Shown here one piece after another: positions 1 through 7,900 of a DNA stretch of 42,379 nucleotides; the first letter of the stretch is position 1, and every line of letters begins with the position of its first letter. Under the pieces are notes generated by a model, which did not search any database, was not told the DNA's origin, and saw only the letters and a program-made list of their open reading frames with translations. This DNA is from Armatimonadota bacterium (GTDB lineage Bacteria > Armatimonadota > Armatimonadia > Armatimonadales > Armatimonadaceae), in assembly GCA_026392155.1 (NCBI GenBank), contig JAPLCP010000041.1:1-42379 (forward strand), written 5' to 3'. The position numbers and the translations under genes are program-made.

Positions 1-155
1 TGACTATTTTTACCTGACAGCAAATGTTCTTCAGGAGCATCTATCTCAATCAATATTATTTCTATCTTTTCATCGGGACGAACTCGATTCATCGTTTTCG
101 AAAGAATGATTTCCCCCATCTTAGTTCTTTGTTTAAGCATATCTCTAGTATTCAT
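1..155 (-). CDS. partial hypothetical protein, C-terminus beyond window
   Basis: An open frame starts at ATG 155 and runs leftward off the window without a stop (51 codons seen). GGAGA lies at 161-165, 5 nt before the ATG, a good ribosome binding site. It starts 13 nt after the stop of the Cys-rich exported gene, so the two are probably one operon. The visible protein is charged (begins MNTRDMLKQRTKMGE) and has no signal peptide or family I recognise. Codon use is AT-rich, unlike the genes from 942 on, suggesting acquired DNA. Function unknown. Confidence 0.6.
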   Translation of the reverse strand, partial: MNTRDMLKQRTKMGEIILSKTMNRVRPDEKIEIILIEIDAPEEHLLSGKNS

Positions 156-168
156 TACAATCTCCATT

Positions 169-711
169 TCATGCAGCAACTGCACTACAAATTACAGCGA
201 CACAAAGTCCTGTTGCAGGAGGAGGACATGCTATAATAAGTAAAGCAATACCTCCAATAATAATAATAGCTCCAATAACAGCCTCAATTGGATGTACCAG
301 TATCCACTGCAGAGCCTCGACTGCTGCTTGAGCCATTGCTGCTGCTACCATAAGTGCCACACACGCTCTATATTCAACTTCACAAGCAGCAACAGCACGA
401 GCATGATCACCATTAGCTTTCATCCGACATAAAATCTGGGCTAAACCCGTTTCATTCGCAAGACAGTCTGCATCAGAAATATCATGAGCAGTTTGTGCGT
501 CTTGATAACACTGTAGGTGCTCAGCATCACAATCAATCAAAACAGGTTTTGCGTCTGCGGAGTCAGCATTCCCAACCAGAACACCAGCAGCGACGACAGC
601 AGCAGCAGCTTGTAAAACATTTCGCCTAGTTGGTCGCCATACACTTTTACAAGTTTTACACTCGTTAATATCCACACGAACATCATCGTCATTTTCAAGT
701 TCATCAATCAT
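169..711 (-). CDS. Cys-rich protein with Tat-like signal and hydrophobic C-terminus
   Basis: The protein has 180 residues. ATG 711 is chosen because AGAGG (719-723) precedes it by 7 nt; the frame stays open to 831, but that part only translates a tandem DNA repeat. Near the N-terminus is a CKTC motif (C-x2-C), then TRRNVLQ followed by an Ala/Val-rich stretch and ADSADA, resembling a Tat signal, though without the usual Phe. The mature part has about nine cysteines, several in C-x6-C-like pairs, then a strongly hydrophobic segment rich in Ile/Gly and a tail with CPPP and further cysteines. This fits an exported, disulfide-stabilised or membrane-inserting small protein. I do not recognise the family. 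AT-rich and first in an operon with the partial gene. Confidence 0.65.
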   Translation of the reverse strand: MIDELENDDDVRVDINECKTCKSVWRPTRRNVLQAAAAVVAAGVLVGNADSADAKPVLIDCDAEHLQCYQDAQTAHDISDADCLANETGLAQILCRMKANGDHARAVAACEVEYRACVALMVAAAMAQAAVEALQWILVHPIEAVIGAIIIIGGIALLIIACPPPATGLCVAVICSAVAA

Positions 712-718
712 TATTACA

Positions 719-723
719 CCTCT
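719..723 (-). promoter_or_regulatory. Shine-Dalgarno for the Cys-rich exported gene
   Basis: AGAGG on the minus strand, 7 nt before ATG 711. It decides the start against the upstream in-frame ATGs in the tandem repeat, none of which has a comparable site. Confidence 0.6.
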
Positions 724-763
724 ACGAACTCTCGTTTTAGAAAACAGGTGCTTATCTCTAAAA

Positions 764-778
764 TTGTCTTTCAGACAA
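764..778. promoter_or_regulatory. perfect inverted repeat TTGTCT-N3-AGACAA
   Basis: Two perfect 6-bp arms separated by TTC lie in the divergent spacer between the Cys-rich gene (start 711) and the histidine kinase (start 942). Position and symmetry suggest an operator for a dimeric regulator. No partner protein is identified. Confidence 0.4.
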
Positions 779-784
779 ATGGAA

Positions 785-829
785 ACGGCACCGTTCATCA
801 CGGCACCGTTCATCACGGCACCGTTCATC
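785..829. repeat. three tandem 15-bp repeats (ACGGCACCGTTCATC)
   Basis: Three perfect head-to-tail copies at 785-799, 800-814 and 815-829. Each contains the near-palindrome ACGG-CA-CCGT. They lie between two divergent genes, so they could be iterated regulator sites. On the minus strand they read as MNGAV repeats, which is why a longer reading frame to 831 appears; I treat that extension as non-coding. The rest of the 712-941 spacer is AT-rich with no other clear gene. Confidence 0.7.
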
Positions 830-928
830 ATTAGTTTATTTTATGTCAAGAAATCAATTTTTAGGAACCAAAGGGATATTACATCAAAAATCCGTCTCCA
901 GACTGAGGGGAAATGCGCTACGGCGACG

Positions 929-934
929 TACAAT
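929..934 (+). promoter_or_regulatory. -10 box TACAAT, start-proximal
   Basis: TACAAT ends 7 nt before ATG 942 of the histidine kinase. It supports that start and a leaderless or nearly leaderless mRNA. No clear -35. Confidence 0.45.
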
Positions 935-941
935 TAAGGCT

Positions 942-2009
942 ATGATTAAAGCGCCCCCTCCGCGCCTACGCACCCAGCTCCGGGAGTCGCATGTCAAGGC
1001 CGCTGCGACCACAGCCTTGGCGACTCTGGGATTTTTTGTCTTGCTGGGCCTTTTTGATAGCCAGCCCAGCTCTAACTTCCTAGAGCGCCTCCTGCCCTCT
1101 GCGCTGGTGCTCGCGCTCTCGTCGGGCGTGGTGGCGGGAATCTCGGGCTATCTGTCGGCACGACGGCTCGCGTGGCGCTTTGATGCCATGACCCGTGCCG
1201 CCGATGCCTGGGCACGCGGCGACTTTACGGCGATGGCTCCCGAGGCTCCCGATGAGATGGGCCAGCTCGCCAGCCGCCTGAACCGTATGGCCGCTGAGCT
1301 TCAAGACTTAATGGCGCTCCGGCAAGATGTCGCCACACTAGAAGAGCGCAACCGGCTAGCGCGGGATCTTCATGACACGGTCAAGCAGCATCTTTTTGCC
1401 GCCTCGATGCAGATTGGAGCGGCCAAGGCACTTCTTCCCGCACAGCCCGACCAGGCCCTCACGCGCCTCGACACCGCCAACGACCTTGCCCAGCAGGCCC
1501 AGCGCGACCTGACCAGTGTCTTGCAGGAGCTACGGCCCGTCAGCGCGCAGGGTGCCCCGCTCGCGATTCTGCTCAAGGGCCATGTCAGTGACTGGAGCCG
1601 CCGCAATAGTATCGCCACGACGTTTGAGAGCGATGAGCTTCCGCCCCTTGCGCCCGAGGCGGCCAATGGCCTGCTACGGATCGCACAAGAAGCCCTTGCC
1701 AATGCGAGTAAGCACAGTGAGGCAACACGTGTGGAGGTCTCTCTCAGGCGCGATGATGCGGGGGGAGTTCGTCTGCTGATCCGTGACAATGGGCGCGGCT
1801 TCGATGCCCGCCAGCGCCGAATCTGTGGCGGCGAGGGCTTCGGGCTCCACACGATGCGTGAGCGGGCACAGGACCTGCCGGGTGGTCGGCTTCAGCTCCT
1901 GAGCACGCCCGGCGCGGGCTGCTGCATCGTGGTGCGCTGTGATGGCGCCGCCCGCCCCGCCCGTATGGACGATTTTCTGGGGATGGAAGACACCATCCGG
2001 ATGCTCTAA
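942..2009 (+). CDS. NarL-family sensor histidine kinase
   Basis: The membrane histidine kinase autophosphorylates and should pass phosphate to the response regulator encoded immediately after it. Two N-terminal membrane segments (about residues 20-40 and 48-72) are followed by a HAMP-like linker. Then comes a HisKA_3 dimerisation region with EERNRLARDLHDTVKQ, the phospho-acceptor being His144, and a C-terminal HATPase domain with HSEATRV, DNGRGF and GFGLHTMRERA motifs. The periplasmic loop is very short, so it may sense the membrane rather than a soluble ligand. The frame is open upstream to 843, but that part is AT-rich; ATG 942 has TACAAT 7 nt before it. It is 355 residues long and abuts the regulator gene with no gap. 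Confidence 0.88.
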   Translation: MIKAPPPRLRTQLRESHVKAAATTALATLGFFVLLGLFDSQPSSNFLERLLPSALVLALSSGVVAGISGYLSARRLAWRFDAMTRAADAWARGDFTAMAPEAPDEMGQLASRLNRMAAELQDLMALRQDVATLEERNRLARDLHDTVKQHLFAASMQIGAAKALLPAQPDQALTRLDTANDLAQQAQRDLTSVLQELRPVSAQGAPLAILLKGHVSDWSRRNSIATTFESDELPPLAPEAANGLLRIAQEALANASKHSEATRVEVSLRRDDAGGVRLLIRDNGRGFDARQRRICGGEGFGLHTMRERAQDLPGGRLQLLSTPGAGCCIVVRCDGAARPARMDDFLGMEDTIRML

Positions 2010-2663
2010 ATGGACGAGATCACGGTTCTGCTCACCGATGACCACGCGATCGTGCGTCAAGGAGTTCGGGCGTTTCTAGAGACCCAGCCGGATATTAAAG
2101 TGGTGGGTGAGGCGGGCAGTGGCGAAGAGGCCATCCCGCTCTGTGAGGCCCTTGCCCCGGATATCGTGCTGATGGACCTGCTCATGCCCGGAATGGGGGG
2201 AGTGGAAGCGACGCGCCGGATAAAGGCGATTAGCCCTCGCACTCAGGTGATTGTCCTGACCAGCTACCACGAAGACGAGCACGTGGTTCCGGCGATCCGT
2301 GCAGGGGCGCTCTCTTACTTACTCAAGGATGTGGCGGCAGGGGAGATTGCCACGGCGATTCGCAAAGCCGCAGCAGGAGAGGTCACTCTCTCTCCCGCGA
2401 TTGCCGCACAGATGATGAAAGCGGTCACGGGGGAGCGCAAGTCATCAGAGTCCCCGGGCCCAGAGTCTCCCTTGACAACCCGGGAGCGGGAAGTGATTCG
2501 TCTGATTGCGGACGGGCTCTCGAACACCGAGATCGCAGAGCGGCTGTACCTCTCGGAGAAAACCGTCAAGAGCCACGTCAGCAATATCCTCGCCAAGCTC
2601 CATGTCACAGACCGCACGCAAGCGGCGGTCTATGCATGGCGCGAAGGCATCATGACCCGCTAG
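2010..2663 (+). CDS. NarL/LuxR-family response regulator
   Basis: The cognate DNA-binding regulator has 217 residues. The receiver domain has the acidic pair near residues 10-11 (TDDHA), the phospho-acceptor Asp56 in VLMDLLMPG, a conserved Thr/Ser in VLTS and the switch Lys in YLLKD. After a Ser/Pro-rich linker comes a LuxR-type helix-turn-helix (LTTREREVIRLIADGLSNTE, then SEKTVKSHVSNILAKL). It starts directly after the kinase stop codon, so translation is coupled. Its TAG stop shares the four bases CTAG with the stop of the convergent STN gene. Targets are unknown; the tandem repeats at 785-829 are one candidate site. Confidence 0.92.
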   Translation: MDEITVLLTDDHAIVRQGVRAFLETQPDIKVVGEAGSGEEAIPLCEALAPDIVLMDLLMPGMGGVEATRRIKAISPRTQVIVLTSYHEDEHVVPAIRAGALSYLLKDVAAGEIATAIRKAAAGEVTLSPAIAAQMMKAVTGERKSSESPGPESPLTTREREVIRLIADGLSNTEIAERLYLSEKTVKSHVSNILAKLHVTDRTQAAVYAWREGIMTR

Positions 2664-3421
2664 CGACCGAAGCCGCCGAAGCCGCCCATTCCGCCGCCCA
2701 TACCACCGCCCATCATACCGCCGCCCATACCGCCCATTCCACCGCCCATACCGCCCATCATACCGCCGCCCATCATGCCGCCCATGCCGCCACCCATGCC
2801 GCCCATGCCGCCGCCCATGCCGCCCATGCCGCCGCCCATCATGCCGCCCATGCCGCCGCCCATGCCGCCCATACCGCCGCCCATCATGCCGCCCATGCCG
2901 CCGCCCATGCCGCCGCCACCCTGCATCGCCCGAGTGGTGTAGGAGACATTAATAATCCCTCCTAAGATCTGGCTTAAGTCCATCGGATCGAGATAGGTCA
3001 GGTTAATGCGCTCGAAAGCGGCATTGGGACGAGTCCCTAGGTCTTCGGTACTGAGAGCAGGCACCGAGTCCTGCGGATTAGGATTGATCGCACGGGGCTT
3101 GACGATCCAGACACCGTTCTCTTTGGTGTAGGTGAGAGGCACACTCGCTGCACGCATGATCAGCTTCAGTGCATTCTCAAAGGGCTGCTCTGTAATCTTA
3201 AGCGTGACAAAACCCACGACATTATTATCAATAATATAGTTATTGATTCCCGCTTGCTTAAATGCCGCCTCAATAGTAGACCGAATAGGTGCATCTTGCA
3301 GATCAAAAGTAACATTATTTAGTTTTTCTTGTGCAAATGAGCTCATAGGAAGAACAATTGCCACAATAGACAGAACCGATCCAGCGGTAAATTTCCCGGT
3401 AAAATTCACTTTTTTCCTCAT
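2660..3421 (-). CDS. secretin/TonB short N-terminal (STN) domain protein with Gly/Met-rich tail
   Basis: The 253-residue exported protein has a signal peptide (basic MRKKVNFTGK, hydrophobic core, cleavage near SFAQ). It continues with an STN/secretin N0-like domain (about 33-110, NNVTFDLQDAPIRSTIEAAF onward) and the beginning of a second secretin-like repeat (FERINLTYLDPMDLSQILGG). Where a secretin would continue into further repeats and the beta-barrel, the protein ends in about 88 residues of almost only Gly and Met. It therefore cannot form an outer-membrane pore on its own. It could be a secretin-interacting or metal/surface-binding protein. No Shine-Dalgarno is evident. Confidence 0.75.
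   Translation of the reverse strand: MRKKVNFTGKFTAGSVLSIVAIVLPMSSFAQEKLNNVTFDLQDAPIRSTIEAAFKQAGINNYIIDNNVVGFVTLKITEQPFENALKLIMRAASVPLTYTKENGVWIVKPRAINPNPQDSVPALSTEDLGTRPNAAFERINLTYLDPMDLSQILGGIINVSYTTRAMQGGGGMGGGMGGMMGGGMGGMGGGMGGMMGGGMGGMGGGMGGMGGGMGGMMGGGMMGGMGGGMGGMGGGMMGGGMGGGMGGFGGFGR
2663..2926 (-). repeat. GGM-coding low-complexity repeat
   Basis: Degenerate 9- and 12-bp units (plus strand CCGCCCAT with variations CATCAT) encode GGMGGGM-type repeats at the end of the STN protein. The array is prone to slippage, so its length may differ between strains or assemblies. Confidence 0.85.
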
Positions 3422-3450
3422 TTTCTAAATACGAACAGATTACTACTCGC

Positions 3451-3456
3451 ATTCTA
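3451..3456 (-). promoter_or_regulatory. possible -10 TAGAAT of the STN gene
   Basis: TAGAAT on the minus strand, 29 nt before ATG 3421, inside the AT-rich 3422-3550 spacer. No convincing -35 at the right distance. The rest of this spacer shows no gene. Confidence 0.35.
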
Positions 3457-3550
3457 AACAAATTGGACACGTAGAAAGTTCATTCCTTCAATTTATTTTT
3501 ATTTTTTGCAAACAACAAATCGCGAGAAAAGGTCAAACGGATTATCCTCT

Positions 3551-4876
3551 CTACCCGCCACGCAGATCGAAGCAGAGCACGCGGCGCGATGTGCCCTCCA
3601 CACCGGTCTCGTTCTGACAGACCGTGAGCAGACCTCGGCTCAGCGCAGGCGTCCCCCAAGACTCCCGCGCCACAAAAAGCGACGTTCGCGAGAGTTCCTT
3701 ATAGCCCTTGGGACTCAGCTCCAGCCAGGCAAGCTGCCCGTACTCGCCCATCATCAGACAGCGATCTTTCTCTTTGAAAGCGATCAGCGATGCCAGCGCC
3801 GGAGCGAGCCGAAGCGTCTTTCCTTGGCTTTGCACCTCCCACTCAGGCTCCTCGCGCCAGAGCTCCTTGCCGGTCTTGAGCTCCACACACACCAGCGGCG
3901 CGTTCTGTGGCCCGTGGCCATCAATGCCGTAGAGATAGCCGTCTTTATGGATCGCGGTCATGAAGTGCGTCCCAAAGCGCTTGTTGGTCCAGAGCTGGGT
4001 AAACGTCCCATCGGGCTTGAGATCTAAAAGCGTCCCACCCATCCCGTAGCACTCCGAAATAAAGACCTGGTTGCCGATCACTACCGGAGCCGAGGCGTTG
4101 ACGGACTCATAGCGCCGCGCACGCCAGGGAAACGTGAACATAACTTTCCCCGTGGTCGCCTCAAGACAGAGTAGCCCCCCCTGGGTCGGCTGGCTATCGC
4201 CACCTAGAAAGGCAAAGATACGGCGCTGGCCGTGCACCGTCGCAACAATCGGCGAGGCATAGCCCGCCGTCCAGCCCTTGCCGCCTGCCCAGACCTGCTT
4301 ACCTGTGGCTTTGTCGAAGGCCACCACGCTCGGCCCCGCATCTTTCCCGACAATCACGATCAGTACGTTGCCCTCTAGCAGCGGCGTGGCTCCAACCCCG
4401 AAGTAGTTCTGCGGCACTTTGTACTCGGCGGCGATATCGCGCTTCCAGACCACCTGCCCCGAGCTAAGACTCAGGCACGTCAGCATGCCTGCAACGCCGT
4501 AGGTATAGACAAACTTGCCGTCGCTGATCGGCTGGCAGCGCGGCCCGGCGCTAAACCCATAGCGATCCGAGTAGGGAGCCGCGTAGGCAGACTTCCAGAG
4601 CCGCTTGCCCGTCTCGGCGGCTAGACACTCGATCGTTTCTTGCTCCCCAACCCGGTGAAAGACGATCACTTTCCCCGCCACGACACACGGTGACGCGTAC
4701 CCCTCGCCTTTCGTCCGCTCCCAGACCAGCTTTGGCGTCTCCCGAAGCGGCGACTCTGTCGAGAGCCCATTGTGGCTCGGCCCCAGAAAATCCCGCCAGT
4801 CGTGCGTGACAGCACTTGCCGCCAGCGGCTTCGGCGGCGCATGAAAAGTAAGTCCCACTTCTTTAGCTTGATGCAT
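3551..4876 (-). CDS. PQQ-like beta-propeller repeat protein
   Basis: The 441-residue protein begins near DWRDFLGPSHNGLS, the typical opening of outer-membrane-type PQQ-like propeller proteins. It continues through repeated blades with motifs such as ETGKRLWK, SSGQVVWKRD, ATGKQVWAGG and LKTGKELWREE. The fold usually serves as a binding scaffold; I see no evidence for PQQ-dependent dehydrogenase activity. The frame is open into smc, but that extension is a shadow of smc. ATG 4876 has TATAAT ending 6 nt upstream, which fixes the start and suggests a leaderless message. No obvious signal peptide. Confidence 0.82.
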   Translation of the reverse strand: MHQAKEVGLTFHAPPKPLAASAVTHDWRDFLGPSHNGLSTESPLRETPKLVWERTKGEGYASPCVVAGKVIVFHRVGEQETIECLAAETGKRLWKSAYAAPYSDRYGFSAGPRCQPISDGKFVYTYGVAGMLTCLSLSSGQVVWKRDIAAEYKVPQNYFGVGATPLLEGNVLIVIVGKDAGPSVVAFDKATGKQVWAGGKGWTAGYASPIVATVHGQRRIFAFLGGDSQPTQGGLLCLEATTGKVMFTFPWRARRYESVNASAPVVIGNQVFISECYGMGGTLLDLKPDGTFTQLWTNKRFGTHFMTAIHKDGYLYGIDGHGPQNAPLVCVELKTGKELWREEPEWEVQSQGKTLRLAPALASLIAFKEKDRCLMMGEYGQLAWLELSPKGYKELSRTSLFVARESWGTPALSRGLLTVCQNETGVEGTSRRVLCFDLRGG

Positions 4877-4882
4877 GAGGAG

Positions 4883-4888
4883 ATTATA
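4883..4888 (-). promoter_or_regulatory. -10 TATAAT 6 nt before the PQQ-propeller start
   Basis: Perfect TATAAT on the minus strand, preceded by GGT and followed by CTCCTC then ATG, with no Shine-Dalgarno. AGTCGC lies exactly 17 nt upstream (4906-4911); the same hexamer at the same distance precedes the -10 box of the HExxH gene. Confidence 0.6.
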
Positions 4889-4921
4889 ACCGCTGATTGA
4901 AAGCAGCGACTGCAAAACTCC

Positions 4922-4936
4922 AATCGCGGAGCGATT
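4922..4936 (-). terminator. weak hairpin downstream of smc
   Basis: AATCGC-N3-GCGATT lies about 17 nt past the smc stop. On the minus strand it is followed by GGAGTTTT, a short T-run. A plausible but weak intrinsic terminator just upstream of the propeller promoter. Confidence 0.35.
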
Positions 4937-4952
4937 TCTCAGCCGCAGGCTT

Positions 4953-7900
4953 TTACACGCCGATTTCAACCGGCGGGCTATCGGCAGGTGTGGACTCGGG
5001 GACGCGCATGGAGATGCCGCGGCTGACACCGGGCTCTTGCATCGTGACGCCGTACCAGAGGGGAGCCGCCTCCATGGTCGTGGCGTTGTGAGTAATGAGG
5101 ATAAACTGGCTCTGCTGACCAAACTCTGCCACCAAGTCGGCGAACTTCTCGACATTGGCACCGTCAAGCGGCGCGTCTACTTCGTCGAGAACGCAGAACG
5201 GAGCAGGGCGGACTTCCAGAAAGGCGAAAAGAAGCGCCGTGGCGGTCAGCGCACGCTCGCCACCCGAGAGAAGCGAGAGGTTTTGCCTTTTCTTTCCGGG
5301 GGGCTGTGCGAGAATATCAATGCCCGTCTCTAGCACATCGCTGGGGTCGGTCATGACCAGATCCGTCGAGCCACCGCCAAAGAGCCGGGTGAAGAATTTT
5401 TGGAAGGCGACGTTTACTTTATCAAAGGTCTCGGCGAAGACGCCTCGGGTAGAGTCGTCAATCTCCGTGATGGTGGCAAAAAGCTTGTCTTTCGCACTTT
5501 CCAGGTCAGCTTTCTGTTCCGTGAGGAACCGGAAACGCTCCGAGACCCGCTCGTACTCTTCGATAGCCCCTAAGTTAACGGTTCCCAGTGCCCGAATCTC
5601 GCGGCGCAGGCGGGCGATCTCCTGTGCGACGTCTTTCTCAACGGGCACACCACCGGTCAGCGCGACGGCGGAGTCGGGGTGCAGATCGTACTCGTCTTGT
5701 AGGCGCTGGCCAATCGTCTCGGCTTGCGTCTCGACGCGGGCGGCACGGAGCCGAGCCTGCTGTCCCCGCTCGTTGGCAAACTGGATCGTGCGCTGGACAA
5801 GCCGAATGCGCTCGGTGAGCTGGAAGTTCTCATTGACCAGCGCTTGGCGGCGCTCGCGCCACTTCTCGACTTCCTGTGCGGCCTCGTCCAGAGATTTCTT
5901 GGCAATGTCGCGCTCACCGGCACGCTGGATCGCCTCAGCATCCTCGGTGGCAATCGTGCTCTCGGCCTCCAGTGTACGGCGGCGGCGGTCGTCGGCGGTG
6001 ACGGTGGCACGCACGGCCCCCTCTTCCGCACGCTTAGCATCGCGTGCCAGCCCCACGGCACGCTCACGCAGGCGGGCGGCTTCGGTGGCGATTACCCGCG
6101 CCTGGTCGCGCGCCTCATCCCGACGAACAGTCAGTGCCACTTGCCGACGCGTTAGCTCCTCCCGGCTCGCCAAAGTAGACTCATCAGTGCGGTCCGCCTC
6201 GTCAATGGCCGCAGAGAGCGTTGCCTCGCGACTGGCATCGGCCTCACCGGAGGCAGCAAGCTGGCCTGCACGGGTCTGGAGCTGCTGCGCCTCGCGCTGC
6301 AGGCGATCTGCCTCCGTTTTCTTGTTCTGTCCGCGTCGCTCCGTGTCCAGAGCCGCCTCACGGGCACGCTGCACCATGCTCTCGGCTTCACGAACGGCCA
6401 GGCGAGCACTCTCCACCGCACTTCGAGCCTCGGCTTGCTGGGTCGCAATGCGCTCCAGAGCCCCACGCCCCGCTTCAACGGCCTCGCCTAGCTCCCCAAT
6501 CTCGCGTTTGCGGGAGAGAAGATTAGGCCCCTGTCGCCCTGCACGCCCTCCGGTAATTGCCCCCGTCGGCACAACAAGCTCTCCCGTGAGAGTGACAATG
6601 CGCGACCAGTCACGGTCGAGCTGCCGAGAGACCTCGGTCGCCACATCCAGATCGTCCACAACCAGCACACGGGCTAAGTGCACCCGAACGGCCAGCGAGA
6701 CATCGTCGGAAAAGCGAATCAGCTCCGCCGCAGAGCCGTGCACGCCACTGTACTTCTTTGCCGCCGCTCGGAGAGAGCTGGGCACCGGCTGATCTCTGAG
6801 GCGATCCAGCGGAAGAAACGTCGCACGTCCTCCCCGGCTCTCATGAAGAAAGCGAATGCCCTCTTTGGCCTGCTTCTCCGTGTCGGTGATAATGTCCTGA
6901 AGGCTTCCCCCCAGCGCGATCTCAATGGCGGTCTCAAACTCCGCAGGCACTTTGATGGCATCCGCAAAGAGCGTAAAGCGCCCTGAGATCTTTCCATCTG
7001 CCGCCGCGCTCAGTGCCGCCTTCACGCCCCCGAAGTAGCCCTCTTGCATGGCTTCGGTCTCTTCCAAAACCCGGAGGCGGGACTCGGAACCCGCTAGCTC
7101 TCGCTCTTTTCTCCGGCGCAGCTCTTCGAGTTCGGTCACACGCACCGAAGCGGCGCTGAAGTTGGGCTCGGCGACGGTGGCAAGTGCTGCCGCAGCGCGG
7201 GTTTGCTCTTGTTTTTGGGTATCAAGAAGCTCTCCCAGCTTGGCGTGCTCCTGCAAAGCGCTCTCCACCTCGGCGACACGCTGGGAGGCGCGCTCGTTCG
7301 CCTCACGGATCTCCTCTTTACGCCTGAGAATGCGCTCTCGAAGACTATCGCGCTCAGCTTTCTGGGCGGCGAGCTTCCGTGCAAGGGCGAGATAGTCGGC
7401 TTCTTGTCCCGCGAGCATTTTGGAGAGCTCCCCAAGTGCCTTCTCCGCCTCACGAGCCACCCCTTCGTGCTCTGCGAGTGTCTTTGTTCTCTCGGAAAGC
7501 TGTGCCTCTGCCGCTTTCGCCTCCACTTTTAGGCTCTCGGCTTCCGTGGCGAGCCTGAGCTTATCCGAATCCAGCGCCTCCAAGTCCGATGCCAGAGCGT
7601 CCAGTGTCTTTCGCGCACTGAGCTTGCGCTCCTCGGCCAGTGCGATCCGGCTCTCTAAGCGCTCCACTTGGGTCATGGTGAGCTGCTGCCGGATTCGTGC
7701 CGCGTCCATCTGGCTCTCGGCATCGGAGATGCGCTGCCCTAGCCCGTGAGCGCTTGCCTCTAGCTCCTCGACCTCGATCGCCAGTGCCTCTGCCTCTTTT
7801 TTGGCATCTGCCGCCGACTTTTCCAGCTCCGCAAGCTCATCTTTAGCACGCTTGTAGTCCGCCGCAAGCTGCCCAACCTCCACCGCTTTGAGCCGCTCGG

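Noticed and set aside
24-236. Plus-strand 70-codon frame at the left edge
   Set aside because: No ribosome binding site; the opposite strand has an open frame with a Shine-Dalgarno and an operon-like position.
785-829. CRISPR array
   Set aside because: The repeats are contiguous with no spacers, and there are no cas genes.
712-831. N-terminal extension of the Cys-rich protein with MNGAV repeats
   Set aside because: Translates the 15-bp tandem repeats and a possible operator; ATG 711 has a good Shine-Dalgarno.
843-941. N-terminal extension of the histidine kinase to ATG 843
   Set aside because: AT-rich and unlike kinase sequence; TACAAT directly before ATG 942 suggests a promoter within this stretch.
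2636-2965. Plus-strand 109-codon frame made of His/Ala repeats
   Set aside because: It is the complement of the GGM-coding repeat in the STN gene and overlaps the end of the response regulator; no start signal.
4877-5167. N-terminal extension of the propeller protein into smc
   Set aside because: Out-of-frame shadow of the smc 3' end; a perfect -10 box lies 6 nt before ATG 4876.
5155-6792. Plus-strand 545-codon frame opposite smc
   Set aside because: Ser/Arg/Ala-rich shadow of the smc coiled coils; the minus-strand frame is a full SMC with all ATPase motifs.
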